Program-made: the position numbers and the translations under genes
Shown here: positions 1 through 12,936 of the stretch, one piece after another
How the letters are laid out: each line of letters opens with the position of its first letter
Numbering within the stretch: the stretch's first letter is position 1
Notes under the pieces: model-generated
What the model was told of the DNA's origin: nothing
Databases searched by the model: none
The model's input: the letters and a program-made list of their open reading frames with translations, nothing else
Assembly (NCBI GenBank): GCA_000727475.1
Contig: KL647302.1
Location: 1-64,000, forward strand
Source of the DNA: Sarcocystis neurona
Lineage: Eukaryota; Apicomplexa; Conoidasida; Eucoccidiorida; Sarcocystidae
Direction: 5' to 3'
DNA: 64,000 nucleotides

Positions 1-2344
1 TTCCACCTCGAACGGGTCGTAACACGGTGTTATTGAGGCGATGACATGCATGGAGTTATCGCCGAACTTGACCTGCGCCTTCTGCGGTCCGCACGGCAAG
101 CTCTTCAGCATCTCCTGTCTGCTGGAATACTGAGACCGTGTCTCAGAAGAAGGTGTCACACGCGCATAGACACGTATACGAGTCCCGCTCACCGTTGTGA
201 CGATTCATCATTCTACAGAGCCAGGGACTTTTAGCCGGCCGCCGGTTCACCCCGTAGTGTTGTACTCGTCTGTCGCCCACGCTCGCCCATAGGACTACGC
301 AGTCTGGTCCGACGCCGTCGCCGTGTGGGACAGTGACACGATATGGTCGACAAGGGCAATTTGGCGTTGTTGCCTACAGTGATCGTCTTCTGTAGAGTTC
401 GCCATTACGTCGAGGGTCGCCACAGGGTTCACAAAAAATGTGTTGACCGGTCTGAGAACGTCTCCCCCTGCTGAGATTCTGACGCAGCAGGGAAGCGCAG
501 CCCGGCCGAGCGGGTACCCTGCGATTGTACCAACTGTGGCTGTGGTGGTGTCTCTGAAATGGAAACGCAGACTGTCCAGCGTGGGCTGTACCGCTGTCAT
601 TTTTGCCCCAATAGGGGGGGCGGGTCAATGGGGATGTGCGTGTACGGACCTCGAGACCCACAATGTCGGCCGTCTGGCAAATTTGTCTGTGACATGCGCA
701 TTACTACTTGAGGTACTAAGAAGACGTGAGAAACGGATCATACCCTCTGAGTTGGCTTACACGGCTGGGTGCTTGTGTCCTCTGAGTGCGTACCGGTAGG
801 TGCGTAGCAACTGCGTGTCGCCCGGGAGCGTCGAAGACGACGTCCTGCGCAGCCACACAGCAGACGGCGTGTCGCACGCCACTTCAGCCCCTTCTTGCGT
901 CTTGGGGGGACTTCGACTCGTGCAGGGGCGTTTGAGCACGTGGACCTCTTCTTCGGCACACAGTTGTGTTCAGTCTACAGCAGGCTAGCACGTGGAGAAA
1001 TGTCAGACTGGTTGAGACGTAGGCTGCGTACTAGACTCGTTGAATGGTGGGTCGTACTAAAGGGTTGCTCAATTATTCTGGGGCCGTGAACTCGGGTCTT
1101 GTTCGGCAGGGCATAACGTGATTGGGGGGCGAGAACCTTCAGCAGGTAGGAGGAGGGGGAGACATGTCTTTTTGGATAGGTGCGGGGGATGTACTACTGC
1201 TGGCGAACGACGTATGCGCTGCAGGTTTCGTCTCCTTGGTCAATAGATGCTCGTAATATGAGATTCGTAGGCGACGCCGAGTAGGCATTCAGAACAAGGA
1301 GTGTCACGGTAGGTGCAACACATCCTTCCAGTGTGCTGGCAATGTGGACTAGAGAAAGTCGCCCTGCTAATAGTGTCTTGCGCCACGGACCCTGAATATG
1401 CATTCGCGGAGGGAACACCTCCAATTCTTGGACGTTTGTGCCGGGCGATTCAGACGTGGGTGCTGGAACACGTACCGTTCGTGCTCAGTAAGTAAGCAGA
1501 TGGAATATCGGTGGAGTCCACCCTTTGTGGGACGTCATCTCTGCTATGCGTGGCGATAGAATCCGTCACTGTTGTGCGAATGGGAGCCTCATCCGACCCC
1601 GGTGGAGCGATTACACCGGACGTAAGCTGATGAGTGAAGCTCCGCGCATCGTGTGTTTGGATGGAGCTGCACGGTCTCGGCACAAGGATCATTCAGACGC
1701 GTCGTTCTCGTATGGAGAAGGAGCGGCGTCTGTCTGCAGATGTGTTCGTATAGAAGGAAGAATGTTAAGATACGTGCACATCGCCAGACGTGTGCCTCCG
1801 ACCATCGTGCCGTCGGACAGGAATGTGGGAGCGTGTCAAGATTTTGGTGAGGCCCTTCGTCAACTATATGGCATGTGAGGCGTCCCTGCAGACAGCCGTC
1901 CCAATCGCCATGGGCGGCAAAAGAAGGACATTGTGTAACGTAATGCCTGAAACATGATACTGTCACCGCGGACACAGGCGTAGCGTGATTGTCGAGGCTT
2001 ATCTGCACTGTCGTCATCGGAAGAGCTTCAGCAAGCCGTGTGGGCTGGAACGCTGAGACTTTAACAGAGGTGTCACACAGTCGCGTGAGGTTATGCACGT
2101 TTCCTGCTCTACATGAGGAAGACTCGTCATCGTATGGAATTAGTGACTTGTCGGCGGGCGCAGCATCACGCTACGCTGATGCGTTTACCCGGTTGTTGCT
2201 TGTACATTTAGGTATATTACATGTGTACACTATATGCTTGGCATCTTGTGTCGTGGCATACTGTCTGCTTCTGTGTCGAGACCCGCGTATTCGGACGTAT
2301 GCTATCTTGGGGGTGGTTCCCCACAAAATGAGAACCAGCTTTCG

Positions 2345-2757
2345 CTAAGACCTAATAATCTGCTTGTTGCCGTGCGCAATTGTTCAGCTAGAACCGTATT
2401 CGACCCGTGTTCATTCGGCGCGACGAGGGGCGCAAAAGCGACGTACTCGACCCGTGTTCATTCGGCGCGACGAGGGGCGCAAAAGCGACGTTTGCAGAAC
2501 TAAGGACTGGGTGTGGTGTGGCCGAAGCTGTGAAAACACCTGTGTGGTTTACAGAGGACGTATTCAAAGCTTTTGCCATCGCTGTATAATGATTTTAATA
2601 TCAGCTGTACGGTAAGGTGCACTACATCAGCAAAGAGCAGGCGTTAAAACCTCACAATCTGCATGTAGCCGTGCACAGTTTTTCAGTTAGTCCCGTACTT
2701 CACCTCTGTTCATTCGGCGGTGCAAGGGGCGCAAAAGCGACGTTTGCGCAGCTGTGA
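2345..2757. repeat. duplicated module with 48-bp tandem unit
   Basis: A unit of about 48 bp, centred on the core ttcattcggcg, is present twice in tandem at 2399-2445 and 2447-2493 with almost no difference. A diverged third copy lies at 2700-2746. The sequence before the tandem pair (2347-2398) resembles the sequence before the third copy (2643-2699). The whole module was therefore duplicated, and one copy then expanded. The conserved core ends in ggggcgcaaaagcgacgt in all three copies. Confidence 0.75.
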
Positions 2758-3023
2758 ACTAGGCAGTTTGACAACAGCAAGGAAGCGAGCCGTACGCGGA
2801 ATGGTTCCACTCAAGCACACTGAGAGCGGCTGGCATTGTGGTCACAGGAAAATAGACGCAACGGCCAGGTCGCCTTCGAGAGTTATAGCTGCTCTTTCTA
2901 CACGAGGTGTGAATGAACTGCTGCGCAGGTCAGCAAACGTAAGAAATGTGCTATTTGACTATGGAGCGAATGATTCCTCCAGAACACCACGCCTGCAAGA
3001 CAACAGATGCTTCACGCGTATGC

Positions 3024-3100
3024 ACGTATGTACGTATGTATGTATGCATGTATGTATGTATGTATATATATATATGTATGTATATATATGTATACATGCA
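3024..3100. repeat. (GTAT)n/(TA)n microsatellite
   Basis: Compound low-complexity tract of tgta-type tetramers passing into alternating TA. Both strands read open here only because the tetramer repeat avoids stop codons. Confidence 0.9.
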
Positions 3101-6100
3101 TATGGACAACACAAGTACCCACATGTTCAAAACTTCCATTATTCCCACGTTTACGTTGACTAACACATGCTGTAAACTCGTGTACATCTTTGTCTCTGAA
3201 CCAATGCGTTTGCATCTACTTGCACCGGGATGTGCATGCACAGCAACACCAGTACATCTGCGTCGCCGGCCATAAGTGTGTCACCAGCGCATACTCTACA
3301 AATCTGCGAACCCTTTGTGATTCTGACGTCTGTGAAAGTTAATTTGCGTTCGCCCACGCGCGTATTGGAAGCACATGTGTAGACAACCGCGTAGCGACTT
3401 TCCATGTGGCTCCGCCTCGACAATACGTACGCATGCTTTGAGACGTAAAGTGTGGAGATCTGTAACGGTGAAGAGGGTGTTAAGTACAGCTTGTACAGCG
3501 ACGCCATACTTCCACACGTTTCTAGGGCAGCGTGCTATACGTGTGTAGCTTGCCACAGTGCATCCTCTTCGCTGATGCAAGTCAGCGAGGTGTCGGTATG
3601 AGGAATGTGAGAGCAGTAAGCTCTCAGCTCTTGTGGTGTGCAGAATAATAAAGACGTGTATGCGGGGCAGGATCAAATCTAGCAGTGTAAAACGACGTTA
3701 TGTCAGTTTAGGCGCCTACCGTTCTTTGTTCTTTCTTCTCCGCAGCAGTCCATATTCTGTCACTAATCTTGTTCAATGTTCTAGGAGCCATACCTTTAAG
3801 CACTCAGACAACCGCGTTAGCATATATGAAGCGGCATAGAGTGAATTCCTTGGTACAAGCATTCGGAACTACTGTTTTTAAAGGACTAAATAGAAGAAAA
3901 AGCAAGTCATGCTGAACCCACAGGCGGTCGGCAGTTGCCATGCGAACTACTCGGCGACAACGCCGTTGGAATGGAGAGCACATGGGGGACCGTGATTTTA
4001 TATTGCCGTGTCTAATTCCAGAGTAAAGGACCTGCAGTGCCCACCACTTAGTAAATTACAAAATAAGCACTTCGACGTGACGTCCGTCGCACACCACGAG
4101 GTTGTGTGTGAACAGGCCGGCGCATTCGCAAATGGACAAACTTTTATATCGACCAAGTACAGGCCTGCAGATGCGCCTGCATCTGCGACGTTGCCTGTAC
4201 ATTAAGCAGACACGCGTGTGACTTCTTCAGTGTTTATTTGCCCAGTGTAGACCACGAACGGTGGCGCTCCTCTTGCAATCAGCTGGACCCTTTTGCCGCG
4301 TCTGCGTGTTCCATCTCTTTCGCAGGTAGCGCCGGAGACAGGAAGATGCATAACCGCCTCTCATCTCCTTTTATTCCTTGGGCCTCCGTTTACTCCCCAC
4401 GCAGGGTTACATGTAGTTCTTTTGTTGTGAATCTATCAGCAGAAGTACTTTCATGCTGGGGTTGTGAACTAAGGCCTCCAGGCGGTGGCCGTGTGTTGCT
4501 GTTAATATGTAAAACTTGGCAGTACCGTGTACGATGTGGTCATGTCTGCGCCGCAGACAGATGTATACGAACTATATTCTGTATCACAGTGGTGGTTTAA
4601 ACTTGTTCGAAAGAGTTGCAATTCCCAGCCGGCCCGGTATACTGCGTGCGTTGACACACAAACGCACGTACGCGTACAATAACGGGTCGAGAGGACGCAA
4701 GAATATAAGCTTCACCGAAAACTGCTGTATTAAAAGGCAGCCAGCAATAGTCTTCTCTGCGAATCCTCCGACACTCTGAAGCTTTGGTTCAGTCTTACAG
4801 GAGCCCGAGTACGAACAGGAAGGCATACAGCACTTTGCGTCCGGACATAGTAGCTATTCCGTACGTGTGCTCTTCTGTAACATAGGTCGCAAGTGTTCTG
4901 GACACATAAAACTTTGCTCTTCACTGTGTTCGACCAAGCCAGCGAATAAGCAGCTAATGCTCATGAAATCCCGCTACACGTGAAGTCTTCGATATACCTA
5001 CGAGCCAACCCTGCACTTGTCCATTTTGTGTTGAGACCATCACAGTAGTAATGGGACTTCCGACTTCGACGCACTGAGTGTTCATCATACAGAGTTGCTC
5101 TCACGCGTGGGTTAGAAATCTCACTTACGTTGAATTCCGCTGGGTTTTCTTCGTGGAAGCACAGGATGAGAGTGAAAAGTAGGACGTGCGTATTGACTGT
5201 GTCCAGGTAAATTACAAAATTTTTGCCATGAGGCCTGTGCATGTTACCGCCATTCTTTCACCAGAAGTTCTAGGTGGGATCCCCGGAGCAGTGAATGAAA
5301 TCTACACGCGTGCTTCGATAGGGTGGTAGAGGCGCCTGCGGGCCTGCGAGGCAATGGAAGCGATGCGCTACTGCAAACACGCAAGTGATTAGACGCGCAC
5401 ATATACACACGTACAGGGCCTCAGGCCACGTACAACATGACTTCTACTCCTGCAGCACATTCGACTACCTTATACTCAAGTAGTGTATGAATCTCGTCAA
5501 ATACTAAGCATTCCTGGCACAACTGCGGCAACCACTACTACAGGCAGTATTACTGCCGCTACTGCGATGAGGTAGTGGTCCCAGCACACATATTTCAGAC
5601 GGATCAATAAAACAGTTTTGGAAATGTTATCATCCTTTGTGTTGCCCTCCGATTGACAAGAATATCCGTACTGTGGCATTGCCACTATGCAAGCCATTCT
5701 ACAGCGGTTTTGACTAAGCCGGGGTGGCGGCAGCAATGTCCAGTGGTATTTCAACTGCAACATTTATTGCTGGACATGGCCTTTACCAGCACCACACTTT
5801 AGTAAGAAGATCGAAGCCCAATTTGCAGCGGGTGCACGCAGTCGACTAATATATGGCAGACCCAGATAGATGCACCAGTACAGGGTGCGAGTGCAACCTC
5901 ACTCGCTGAGTTTATATGACTGCACACCGACTACGCAGAAAACCGCACACATGTTTTACAAGACGCACCGGGGAAACACACATCGGGGCGCTCGGCGTAT
6001 ACATAAGTGAGCCCAGGGTCAAGAAGCCTAAAATGTGGAGAATGAACAGTGAAGAAATTACAGACGTAGGCGGAGCTACGGACTACAAAATTATACATTC

Positions 6101-7450
6101 GTATTTTTGACCTATTTATAAATGCAACACAATGTATACGCCTTTGCGGGAGTAGGTGTTTATGCCCCCTCATCTTTCTTCTTTTTTGAAATGCAGTTTC
6201 GGGACCACAGCTGCGTACGGGCTGAGCCTCTCACTTTCATGTGACCTGCTGTGTGCGCCATTGGGGCAGGCACATGCACTACGTAGCTGTATATGTAGAT
6301 AGGTATTTATATGTGTAAAGATACAATTGCGTATATTCAGATTTATGTATAGGTGGAGGTACACGCTGTCATGCTGATATACGAGTCTTTCATCGTATAC
6401 TATTATTAGACGGTCCCGCGCGTGCAGCGTTCAGCCATCACCACTCCCGCGCACGCTCTACTGGGCCGCATATGCAGGACAAAACAAACCCACCTTTTTT
6501 TGCGCGAACTGTATACGTGTACAGTTGACCGCACGTACATTTCACTTCAAGTGAGCGCAGAAGAAAACAAGAGTGACACACCGACTGACCCCATAAAAAA
6601 TCCCTACCTACGGTGGCGCAGCAACTGCACCGCACAGTTCATACTGATAAAAGCCACCTTCCCACCTACGCACACGTCACTAGATATTCACGCGATGAAC
6701 AGTTGAGGCGGATACGTAAGAATCATGTATACACTCATGCGATCTGGGTGGAATCCTACTAGATATAAAATGCCCTCTACAGATTCGCAGTACGCCTATA
6801 AAGATACGCGTACGTTGTACTTCATAGACGACACGATTGTCTAAATGTGTGCACGTTAGCACAGAGGGGTACCTATCACGTACGCCACGCCTTACCGCAT
6901 ACAGAGATGCGATGCAAATACCATTTCACTTGGCAGAGGACCGGCTGTGTGCAGACACACTACGGAATATTTTCATTTCACTGGTACTCTCTTCCACCAG
7001 AACACCAGCGTTATAGCCGACTGCACGGAGGACGTAAACACCGAGACGAATTCTCGGGTAACATCACGTGACATGATAGATGCACGCACACATACGAGGT
7101 GCAGATTTCCTGTTTCATTTCCAGTAGACACACGCACAAATGTATACAAACAATCACTGGGAATTACGTGTATATTGTATGTATTTGTACAAAACAGGTT
7201 TACATTCGTATGCACTTTACCAGGGTGTCCATGCGTTGGCGCAGTACCCCGTCATGTCCGGGGACACGGACCCGTTCATCCGTAGTGCTTGCGCGTGTGA
7301 TGTTGGGCTCATCATTTAAGCTTAACCGTAGAACATCTAAATCCGTTTGCGCGTCGCAGATTATGCCTACTGGCATTCATGCAATGTTACGCCACGGCAC
7401 TTTGGCCCTTCCCAAAACGTGTGTGGATACGACTATAAAGCATTCCACCT

Positions 7451-7631
7451 CCGATAATATCTGTATCTATCTATATCTATCTATCTATATCTATCTATCT
7501 ATCTATATTTGTCTATATCTATCTATATCTATCTATATCTATCTATATCTATCTATATCTGTCTATATCTATATCTATCTCTATCTCTATCTAACTATCT
7601 ATCTCTCTCTCTCTATATATACACACACACA
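7451..7631. repeat. (TATC)n microsatellite
   Basis: About 180 bp of tatc/tctatatc repeats ending in tctctc, tatata and cacaca runs. The long Ser/Ile/Tyr/Leu open frames across it are products of the repeat and not genes. Confidence 0.95.
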
Positions 7632-8835
7632 GATCCGAGGCTATATCAAACGTTTCACTGCGTGATTCTAAGATGCATATCGCTATCTGCACGATCCCTC
7701 ACTTGCGTGTCCTCCACGGCGGGGCCATTATCTACGTGCGCATATATATATATATATATGTATGTATGTTACGGAACGTCATGTGGTATCCACAACTCTC
7801 CTAGCTGCATGCACGCGGCAACAGCTTGTGGCGGGCACAGACCGGAAGGCTTCCACGGAAGAGAGAACAAAGTCCAGCTAGACGAGGATTTGTACATCAC
7901 CGTAGAATATGCTGGAATTACTCTGGATTAAAAATTTTACCAGCGGTTGGACCCTTCCGGGGCTACTTTTCGAAGGGGAAGAATAAACGCGTCACAATGT
8001 ATCACCCTGCGGGGCGAATGTCGCCCACGGTAGTACACAACCAAACCTGCCGCCAGGAGGTGGAGGCTACGACGGAAGCCGCACTGCTCGAAGATTGAAG
8101 GGCACACGCAGTGAGGGGGCCATTAGTGCTCCTGCATATGGGCGGAAGCGCGGAAGTCTCGTGAAGAATACTGACCACAGAAAGCACACTGCTACGGGTA
8201 GAATTTAGGTACCTATCACTGTGCTGTGCGCTTCGTACCCCGCTCTGCACGTCTGTTTGTCGCGTCCGTGGAGAATCCTCCATGCAGTAAGCCCAGCATT
8301 GCTGTCGCAGAATCCATTTAGCTCGTATCGCGCGCTCCAGCTTTTCTGCAGCGTTTTGTTGGATATCATCGTAACCCATCTCAGTTTCGTCTTCCTTCGC
8401 GGAGAGTTACACCTGACACTTAGTTCTACTCTGTAACAATTATCTTCGTCCTCAGTGGTCGACAGGCGCTGGACCGTCAGTCAACCCTATCAGACTCGAT
8501 ATACGGGTTTGACCATCCAGATGTCCGCAAGTCTGTCGACGTATTTCCCCTTTTGAATGGACTATCATCCCGCGTTTCACGACGTCTTGCGGTCTCTGGA
8601 TTGCCGGCGTAACCTCTTATGTTTTCTTCGCCGTGTCACCTGTCCCCTCTATCTTGCATTGCGATTTCCTTGCTTCCCCCCAGTTCCGCGTCTTGGCAGC
8701 TCCTACGTCCGACCCACAAATTATCCCCTGAGCTGGTGTTTTTAGTTGACTTAAACATGTTGCTTCACTGCGCCGCGCTTTTTCGTTCTTTCTTTCCAAT
8801 ATAGGCTGCAAAGCGACACCACTGGGGCCCGCCGT

Positions 8836-9792
8836 ATGGACGCTCGAAACACACCCACGATCGGTACCAAGAGTAAAGGGAACAGTACCCTTAGAGGATC
8901 TGAGGCGTCAGCGGGCGGGACGCCAGCAACAGCGCCACTGCCACCGAGAGCATGCCCGAAGGACCGTAGCGAGTCCCCACCGAAAGATGGAAAAACGCAA
9001 GCAATAGCAGTCCTGGTGGACAATGATGCTTTAAGAGGATATATGCGTAACCGTGAGAACGTAGAGAGCGACCCTGGCAATAGGTTCGAATGGGTCATAT
9101 ACTATACACGCACTGGTGGTCAATCAGTAACAACAGTGAGAAGTGTCAGTGCCGGCTGCGTCATCAGCATTCGAAGCTACGACAGCAGCAGGTACGATTG
9201 AAGCAGGAGCATGCTAGCCGTCCTGGCCCATGCAACGTCATTCTCGGCTCAATGAGAACGAATTTGTGTTCTTTACAATGCAGATTAACAAGACTAACCT
9301 CGGACATGCGGAAGCTGTTGTTTTTCGTAGTTTGCTACGGAAACTCGTTGACTCATTGCATTCTCGTGGAGTTTTCACAAGATGGACACCCCTCAGTAGC
9401 TCTGCGCATTTCTCGATACTGCAGCGCGGCCCGACAATGAGGAGGCTGCTGCAGGCGCTGGTCGCGCCTACTACTATCCTGCTGGTTCTGATGCTGCGGC
9501 AGTTTCTTGACTACACCGCGCGTTTGACGCCTGCTGCTGTGGCAGCTGTAGCAGCCCCGGCGGTGCAGACTGAAAAGGCTGATAAAGGTAAACAAGGATA
9601 ACGCAACGTTCATGACGGTCGCGTCTGTCTGTGCCTTCTTTTTCGTCTTTCTCAAATGACATCTCTAATTCAGAGAATCTCTCTGAGCGCGCCAAATCCG
9701 GTGGCACGAGCAAAAGTGCTGGACCGGAAATTGGATCTCGCGGAGGGGCACCCCCACAGGAGATCAGTGGGCTGAAGGCTCTTGGTGCCTGA
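8836..9792 (+). CDS. small single-pass membrane protein, 3 exons
   Basis: Three exons join cleanly: 8836-9060, 9284-9587 and 9674-9792 (stop TGA). Donors are GTAGAG and GTAAAC, acceptors are ATGCAG and TTCAG, and the phases match (0/0, 1/1). The product is 215 aa. The first third is polar and rich in Ser, Pro, Gly and Lys. Around residues 120-145 there is one hydrophobic helix (TILLVLMLRQFL is its core) preceded by Arg-Arg, then an Ala/Val-rich segment and a polar tail ending GLKALGA. There is no signal peptide at the chosen Met. I do not recognise the family; a type II or tail-region-anchored membrane protein is the simplest reading. The start is the first Met of the open exon, and a further 5' exon is possible. 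Confidence 0.7.
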
Positions 9793-9997
9793 GTCATTGG
9801 CAGTCCTTAGTCACTTTCAAAGACACTACGTGTGACATGTCGTATCACCTGTCATGTGTGATTGTTGAAACTGCGCCGGCGCGGGCCCAGTTCTATATTT
9901 GGCTTGGTGTTTGCGAATAAGCTTTCACAGCGCCTCTTGCAGACTGTGGAGCGTCTAGACGGCACTCGGTGCGTGCGTGTGGGTTCCATCGGTAAAT

Positions 9998-10760
9998 ATG
10001 GCTTCTCTTCGGCGACAGCTAGCGAGGTATCTGCGCGCAGTAGTACAGGGAGCCGGGACACACATTCTTGAGATAAATGCAAACACTTCCGAAAACAGTC
10101 AGACGACAGCGTGGGTAGTTGTGGTGCGTGCACCGCATGACAGATCTGAGTGGCAAGCATTGTAGAAAGCTGCACGCACTGATAACTACCGATACCTGCA
10201 GGTGCGCGACCCAGCTTCTACACCTAGTCCTCAGCACACGCTGCGGTTGGCAGAGCTGGAAGTGTGTATCCAAGGACGCCCGGGACTCTCCAGAGGACGT
10301 AGGGGGACACGTAGGCAGTTGCAGGCGCCTGAACACTCGTAGCGTGGGCCGCATCGAATGCTTGCATTCACAGACACAGGCAGCTGGAACAACATCAGGC
10401 AGCTGCAGCCCCCACAGCCGTACTGTCCACGCGCCTGACTGCTTCCGGCAGCATGTACATCCACACACACCATCAAGCAGTAGCGGGAGAGGGTCTTGCC
10501 TACCCAGCAGGGTACGCATCCGCGACAGTGATCACTGGTCGAGCGGAGTGATTGGAAACGCATGCAGCCACCGCAGGCAGAACCGACTGTGCCTCACTGT
10601 GGGGATCAAGACATACTGTAGTTGCAGCTGCGGTAGTCAGCCGAGCGACAGCAGAGGGAGACAGGGGGTGTCGCTGACGATCGCAGTGTACGCTACGCTG
10701 GTTCTGTTGGCCTGCTGGCATGTGGCGCGTGCTGCTGGCGCCGAGTTCCTTTCCTGTTGA
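9998..10760 (+). CDS. hypothetical protein with C-terminal membrane helix, 4 exons
   Basis: Exons 9998-10123, 10202-10338, 10374-10511 and 10568-10760 join with phases 0, 2 and 2 to give 197 aa. Donors are GTGCGT, GTAGCG and GTACGC; acceptors are CTGCAG, TTCACAG and CATGCAG. The introns are 78, 35 and 56 nt, and the 35-nt one is at the lower limit of what is credible. The protein starts MASLRRQLARYLRAVV, an amphipathic Arg-rich start that could be an organelle-targeting helix. It has an Ala-rich middle and ends with a Cys-rich stretch and one hydrophobic helix (LTIAVYATLVLLACW). No family recognised. An upstream open stretch at 9862-9980 is also protein-like and might be an earlier exon, in which case the start given here would be internal. 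Confidence 0.55.
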
Positions 10761-10859
10761 TGCTTGCTTTCTGCTGTGTTCCGCGGTGATGCGCTGTTAA
10801 GCCTTTTGGTAGACAGCCGCTGCTGTGGTGGAGCGCTGCTGCTTTGTGTACTATTGCAG

Positions 10860-12084
10860 GAAACTGCCTGCAGTTCATGGGTTTCGCTGAAACCCCTCCG
10901 TCCGACCGGCGCTCGCAAAACGGAGGCCTCTCGTTCTGCCAAGAGCATGCACCTAACAGTAGGCAGCGCCGCCGCGCACGTTGAAGGATTGTGTGTTTCC
11001 GTTTATGATACGACAACGATGTCGAAATGCGCTCGATTCTTAGTGTCACTCTGCATGCTTCTGCCTGTGCACAGGAAGAAGAAAGCGATTCAGAAACACT
11101 CACATTCTCTGGTGATTTCTACGCCCGCATCAGGGCGTCTGCTAGAGTCGCTACTTCCACTAGCTGTCCATTCTGTTTATTCTACCTTGTATGTATATAT
11201 ACGTTACTGGAGAATGAAAAGAGTCGTACACACTGCATCGGACCTGCTCTGTGTCTGCGATTACAACGTGGCATTAAATGGCCTAATACACTGCGTTCCC
11301 AGCGCTGTGCCTGCCGCTGACTGCAGGGCAACTGTCCCCAAGGGTGACCCTGATGTGCGTCTGTTTGTTTCTCTGCAGACTTGTCTTTTGCATGATGGAG
11401 CCGCGTGCTGGCGTCTTTTTATTCCTGCAATTAGTACGTGGGTGTTGCTGTTTCCGTCTCGTACAACGAGACGGTTAATGTTGTGGCATTAACCGTTATG
11501 TGATTATAAATTGCCCAGTGCTGGGTCTATCTCCGGACGCAGTTGTTGTTGTCTGCCTCTGTGCATTCTTTTCCTGTTCTGCTGGAAATCTCGTGCGTTA
11601 CGCATTTCGTCGACGCACGTGGCAAATCAACTGTGGAAATAGGAACACAGATAGAATTTTTCCACCGTGTGACCCGTTCCACTCGCGAATGGTATGACAG
11701 TGCCTGTTAGTAAAAGCGTCTCGCTGCTTACGTCTGCGTCGGCGTTGCAGCCTGCTGCGAGCGAAAGCATTCCGACGAGCTTCTTCGGCGCTTCTTGTCG
11801 TCATTCAGGCCAGGTGTCAACCAAAGCGTTGAACTTCCGGTGACCTTTCCTCCTAACGACTGTCGAGTACGTCTTTTTCTCGTGCTGCTCCTACCGCTGG
11901 TGTTGCTACCGTTATTGTTGCCACGGCTACTGCTGCTGCTCGTGCAACCGCTGCTGCTGCTATCTCCGCTGCCCGTGCGTCGCTGCGGCCGCTGGTGCTG
12001 CTGAAAATGCTTCTGGAGGAGCTAGCCCTGTGGTCGTCGCCAGCTTGCACGCCGCTACGTACTGCCTCTCCCTGCACACATTGA
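10860..12084 (+). CDS. Ala-rich hypothetical protein, at least 5 exons, 5' end open
   Basis: Phase-consistent exons: 10860-10958, 11075-11188, 11379-11441 (optional), 11543-11691, 11751-11813 and 11868-12084 (stop TGA). Donors are GTAGGC, GTATGT, GTGTTG, GTATGA and GTGTCA. The last intron is 54 nt with a good pyrimidine tract and a ctaac branch-like site. Visible features are an acidic patch (EEESDSETLTF) in the second exon, a CPFC motif, and a last exon opening with a long Ala/Thr tract coded by GCN triplets, typical of triplet-run proteins in coccidia. After it comes an amphipathic helix (LVLLKMLLEELALW). No domain recognised. The open frame continues upstream of 10860 towards 10764 without a clear ATG, so the first exon is not fixed. 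Confidence 0.55.
11455..11496. other. two adjacent perfect hairpins
   Basis: Two inverted repeats stand head to tail. 11455-11473 has 8-bp arms (cgtctcgt) around 3 nt. 11471-11496 has 10-bp arms (acggttaatg) around 6 nt. In the gene model they lie in the intron following the optional exon ending at 11441. Confidence 0.8.
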
Positions 12085-12284
12085 GCAAGCAACCGAATGG
12101 TCGCGGCAAGCCCGCAGCCCTTTTGCTCATACGATTCCTCTTGTGTATTTGTGGGTGTACCGATGCACATCTCTAGGCGTGGCTAGATGAGTGTCTGTGC
12201 ATACCCGTCTGTTTATACGTGGGTTATTGGGTGTTTATATATGTGTGTGTATGTTTCATGCATCTGTACGTACATCTGGGGAAG

Positions 12285-12720
12285 TGCGGTTGTGGTGTGG
12301 ATATTTGTGCACGTAGTGGATCCGTTCAGACATGTCAACACATGCGCACGTACACGTGGCGTGACCGAGATTCGGCTTCGGGGAGACGCTGCCCCGACCG
12401 TCGTCGTGGTAGTTACTGTACAGATTTACTACGATAATAAAAAGTGAGGCGTATATCAGTTCAGCCCGCTGTGCAGAAGAGTCGCTGGTGTGCGGGAGGC
12501 TGTTGCGTAGCGCCAGAACGTCCTTGTACGTAGATTGTCGAAGAGAACCACGTAAAATAGTCGTTACAGCTGACTGCGAAGGCGCGACCGAAGTCAGCGT
12601 GCCTCTTCAAGTTGATTACGCACCCGTTTGCATTCTTGAGTAGGGGTCGATCTCTGAGTCACATTGAGGAGTACTGGGACGCATCTTCGTGTGCGCGAAC
12701 AGACGGTCGACGTGTCAGTG
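12285..12720 (+). CDS. candidate Cys-rich exons, unresolved
   Basis: Two plus-strand stretches look coding. About 12289-12440 carries six or more Cys and a stop, beginning near KCGCGVDICARSG. About 12494-12720 starts after a tgtgcag acceptor with EESLVCGRLLRSARTS. In the second stretch the frame appears to change near 12640. A donor GTACGT near 12528 and an acceptor GAGTAG would restore it, but the text between them is itself protein-like, so I cannot decide. Both could be upstream exons of the Cys-containing membrane protein that follows at 12937. Confidence 0.35.
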
Positions 12721-12936
12721 GGTCGTGCGTCAGCGTCCTGATGCACGTGCCTGAGCACATATATACATATATATATATATACATATGTATATATACATAT
12801 ATGTGTATATATATGCATCTGTATGTTTATTCCCGTAGGCTCATGCATATACGTAGTGTACTACATTGCGCGCTCACTGACGTGTAGAAGCGTATATCCG
12901 TCTACACCGGTCTCTCGTCTGTTGTCTGTCTTGCAG

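Larger units (their letters stand above)
1..8835. other. gene-poor interval
   Basis: I find no exon chain here that I can support. Many short open frames occur on both strands, but none shows a protein-like composition together with matching splice sites. The stretch holds a duplicated repeat at about 2345-2757, a (GTAT)n/(TA)n tract at 3024-3100 and a (TATC)n tract at 7451-7631. It may contain untranslated regions or short exons of genes whose bodies lie to the left of the window. This is an absence of evidence, not proof of non-coding status. Confidence 0.5.

Noticed and set aside
1589..2098. 169-codon minus frame
   Set aside because: No domain-like text, no splice partners, and a plus frame over the same bases is equally open.
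7099..7665. 188-codon plus frame and a 140-codon neighbour rich in Ile, Ser, Leu and Tyr
   Set aside because: Most of the length is the (TATC)n microsatellite, which lacks stop codons.
10019..10519. 166-codon minus frame
   Set aside because: It is the complement of phase-matched plus-strand exons 10202-10338 and 10374-10511.
10374..10760. Apparent +1 frameshift at TGA near 10550
   Set aside because: A 56-nt intron (10512-10567, GTACGC to CATGCAG) restores the frame in phase, so no recoding is needed.
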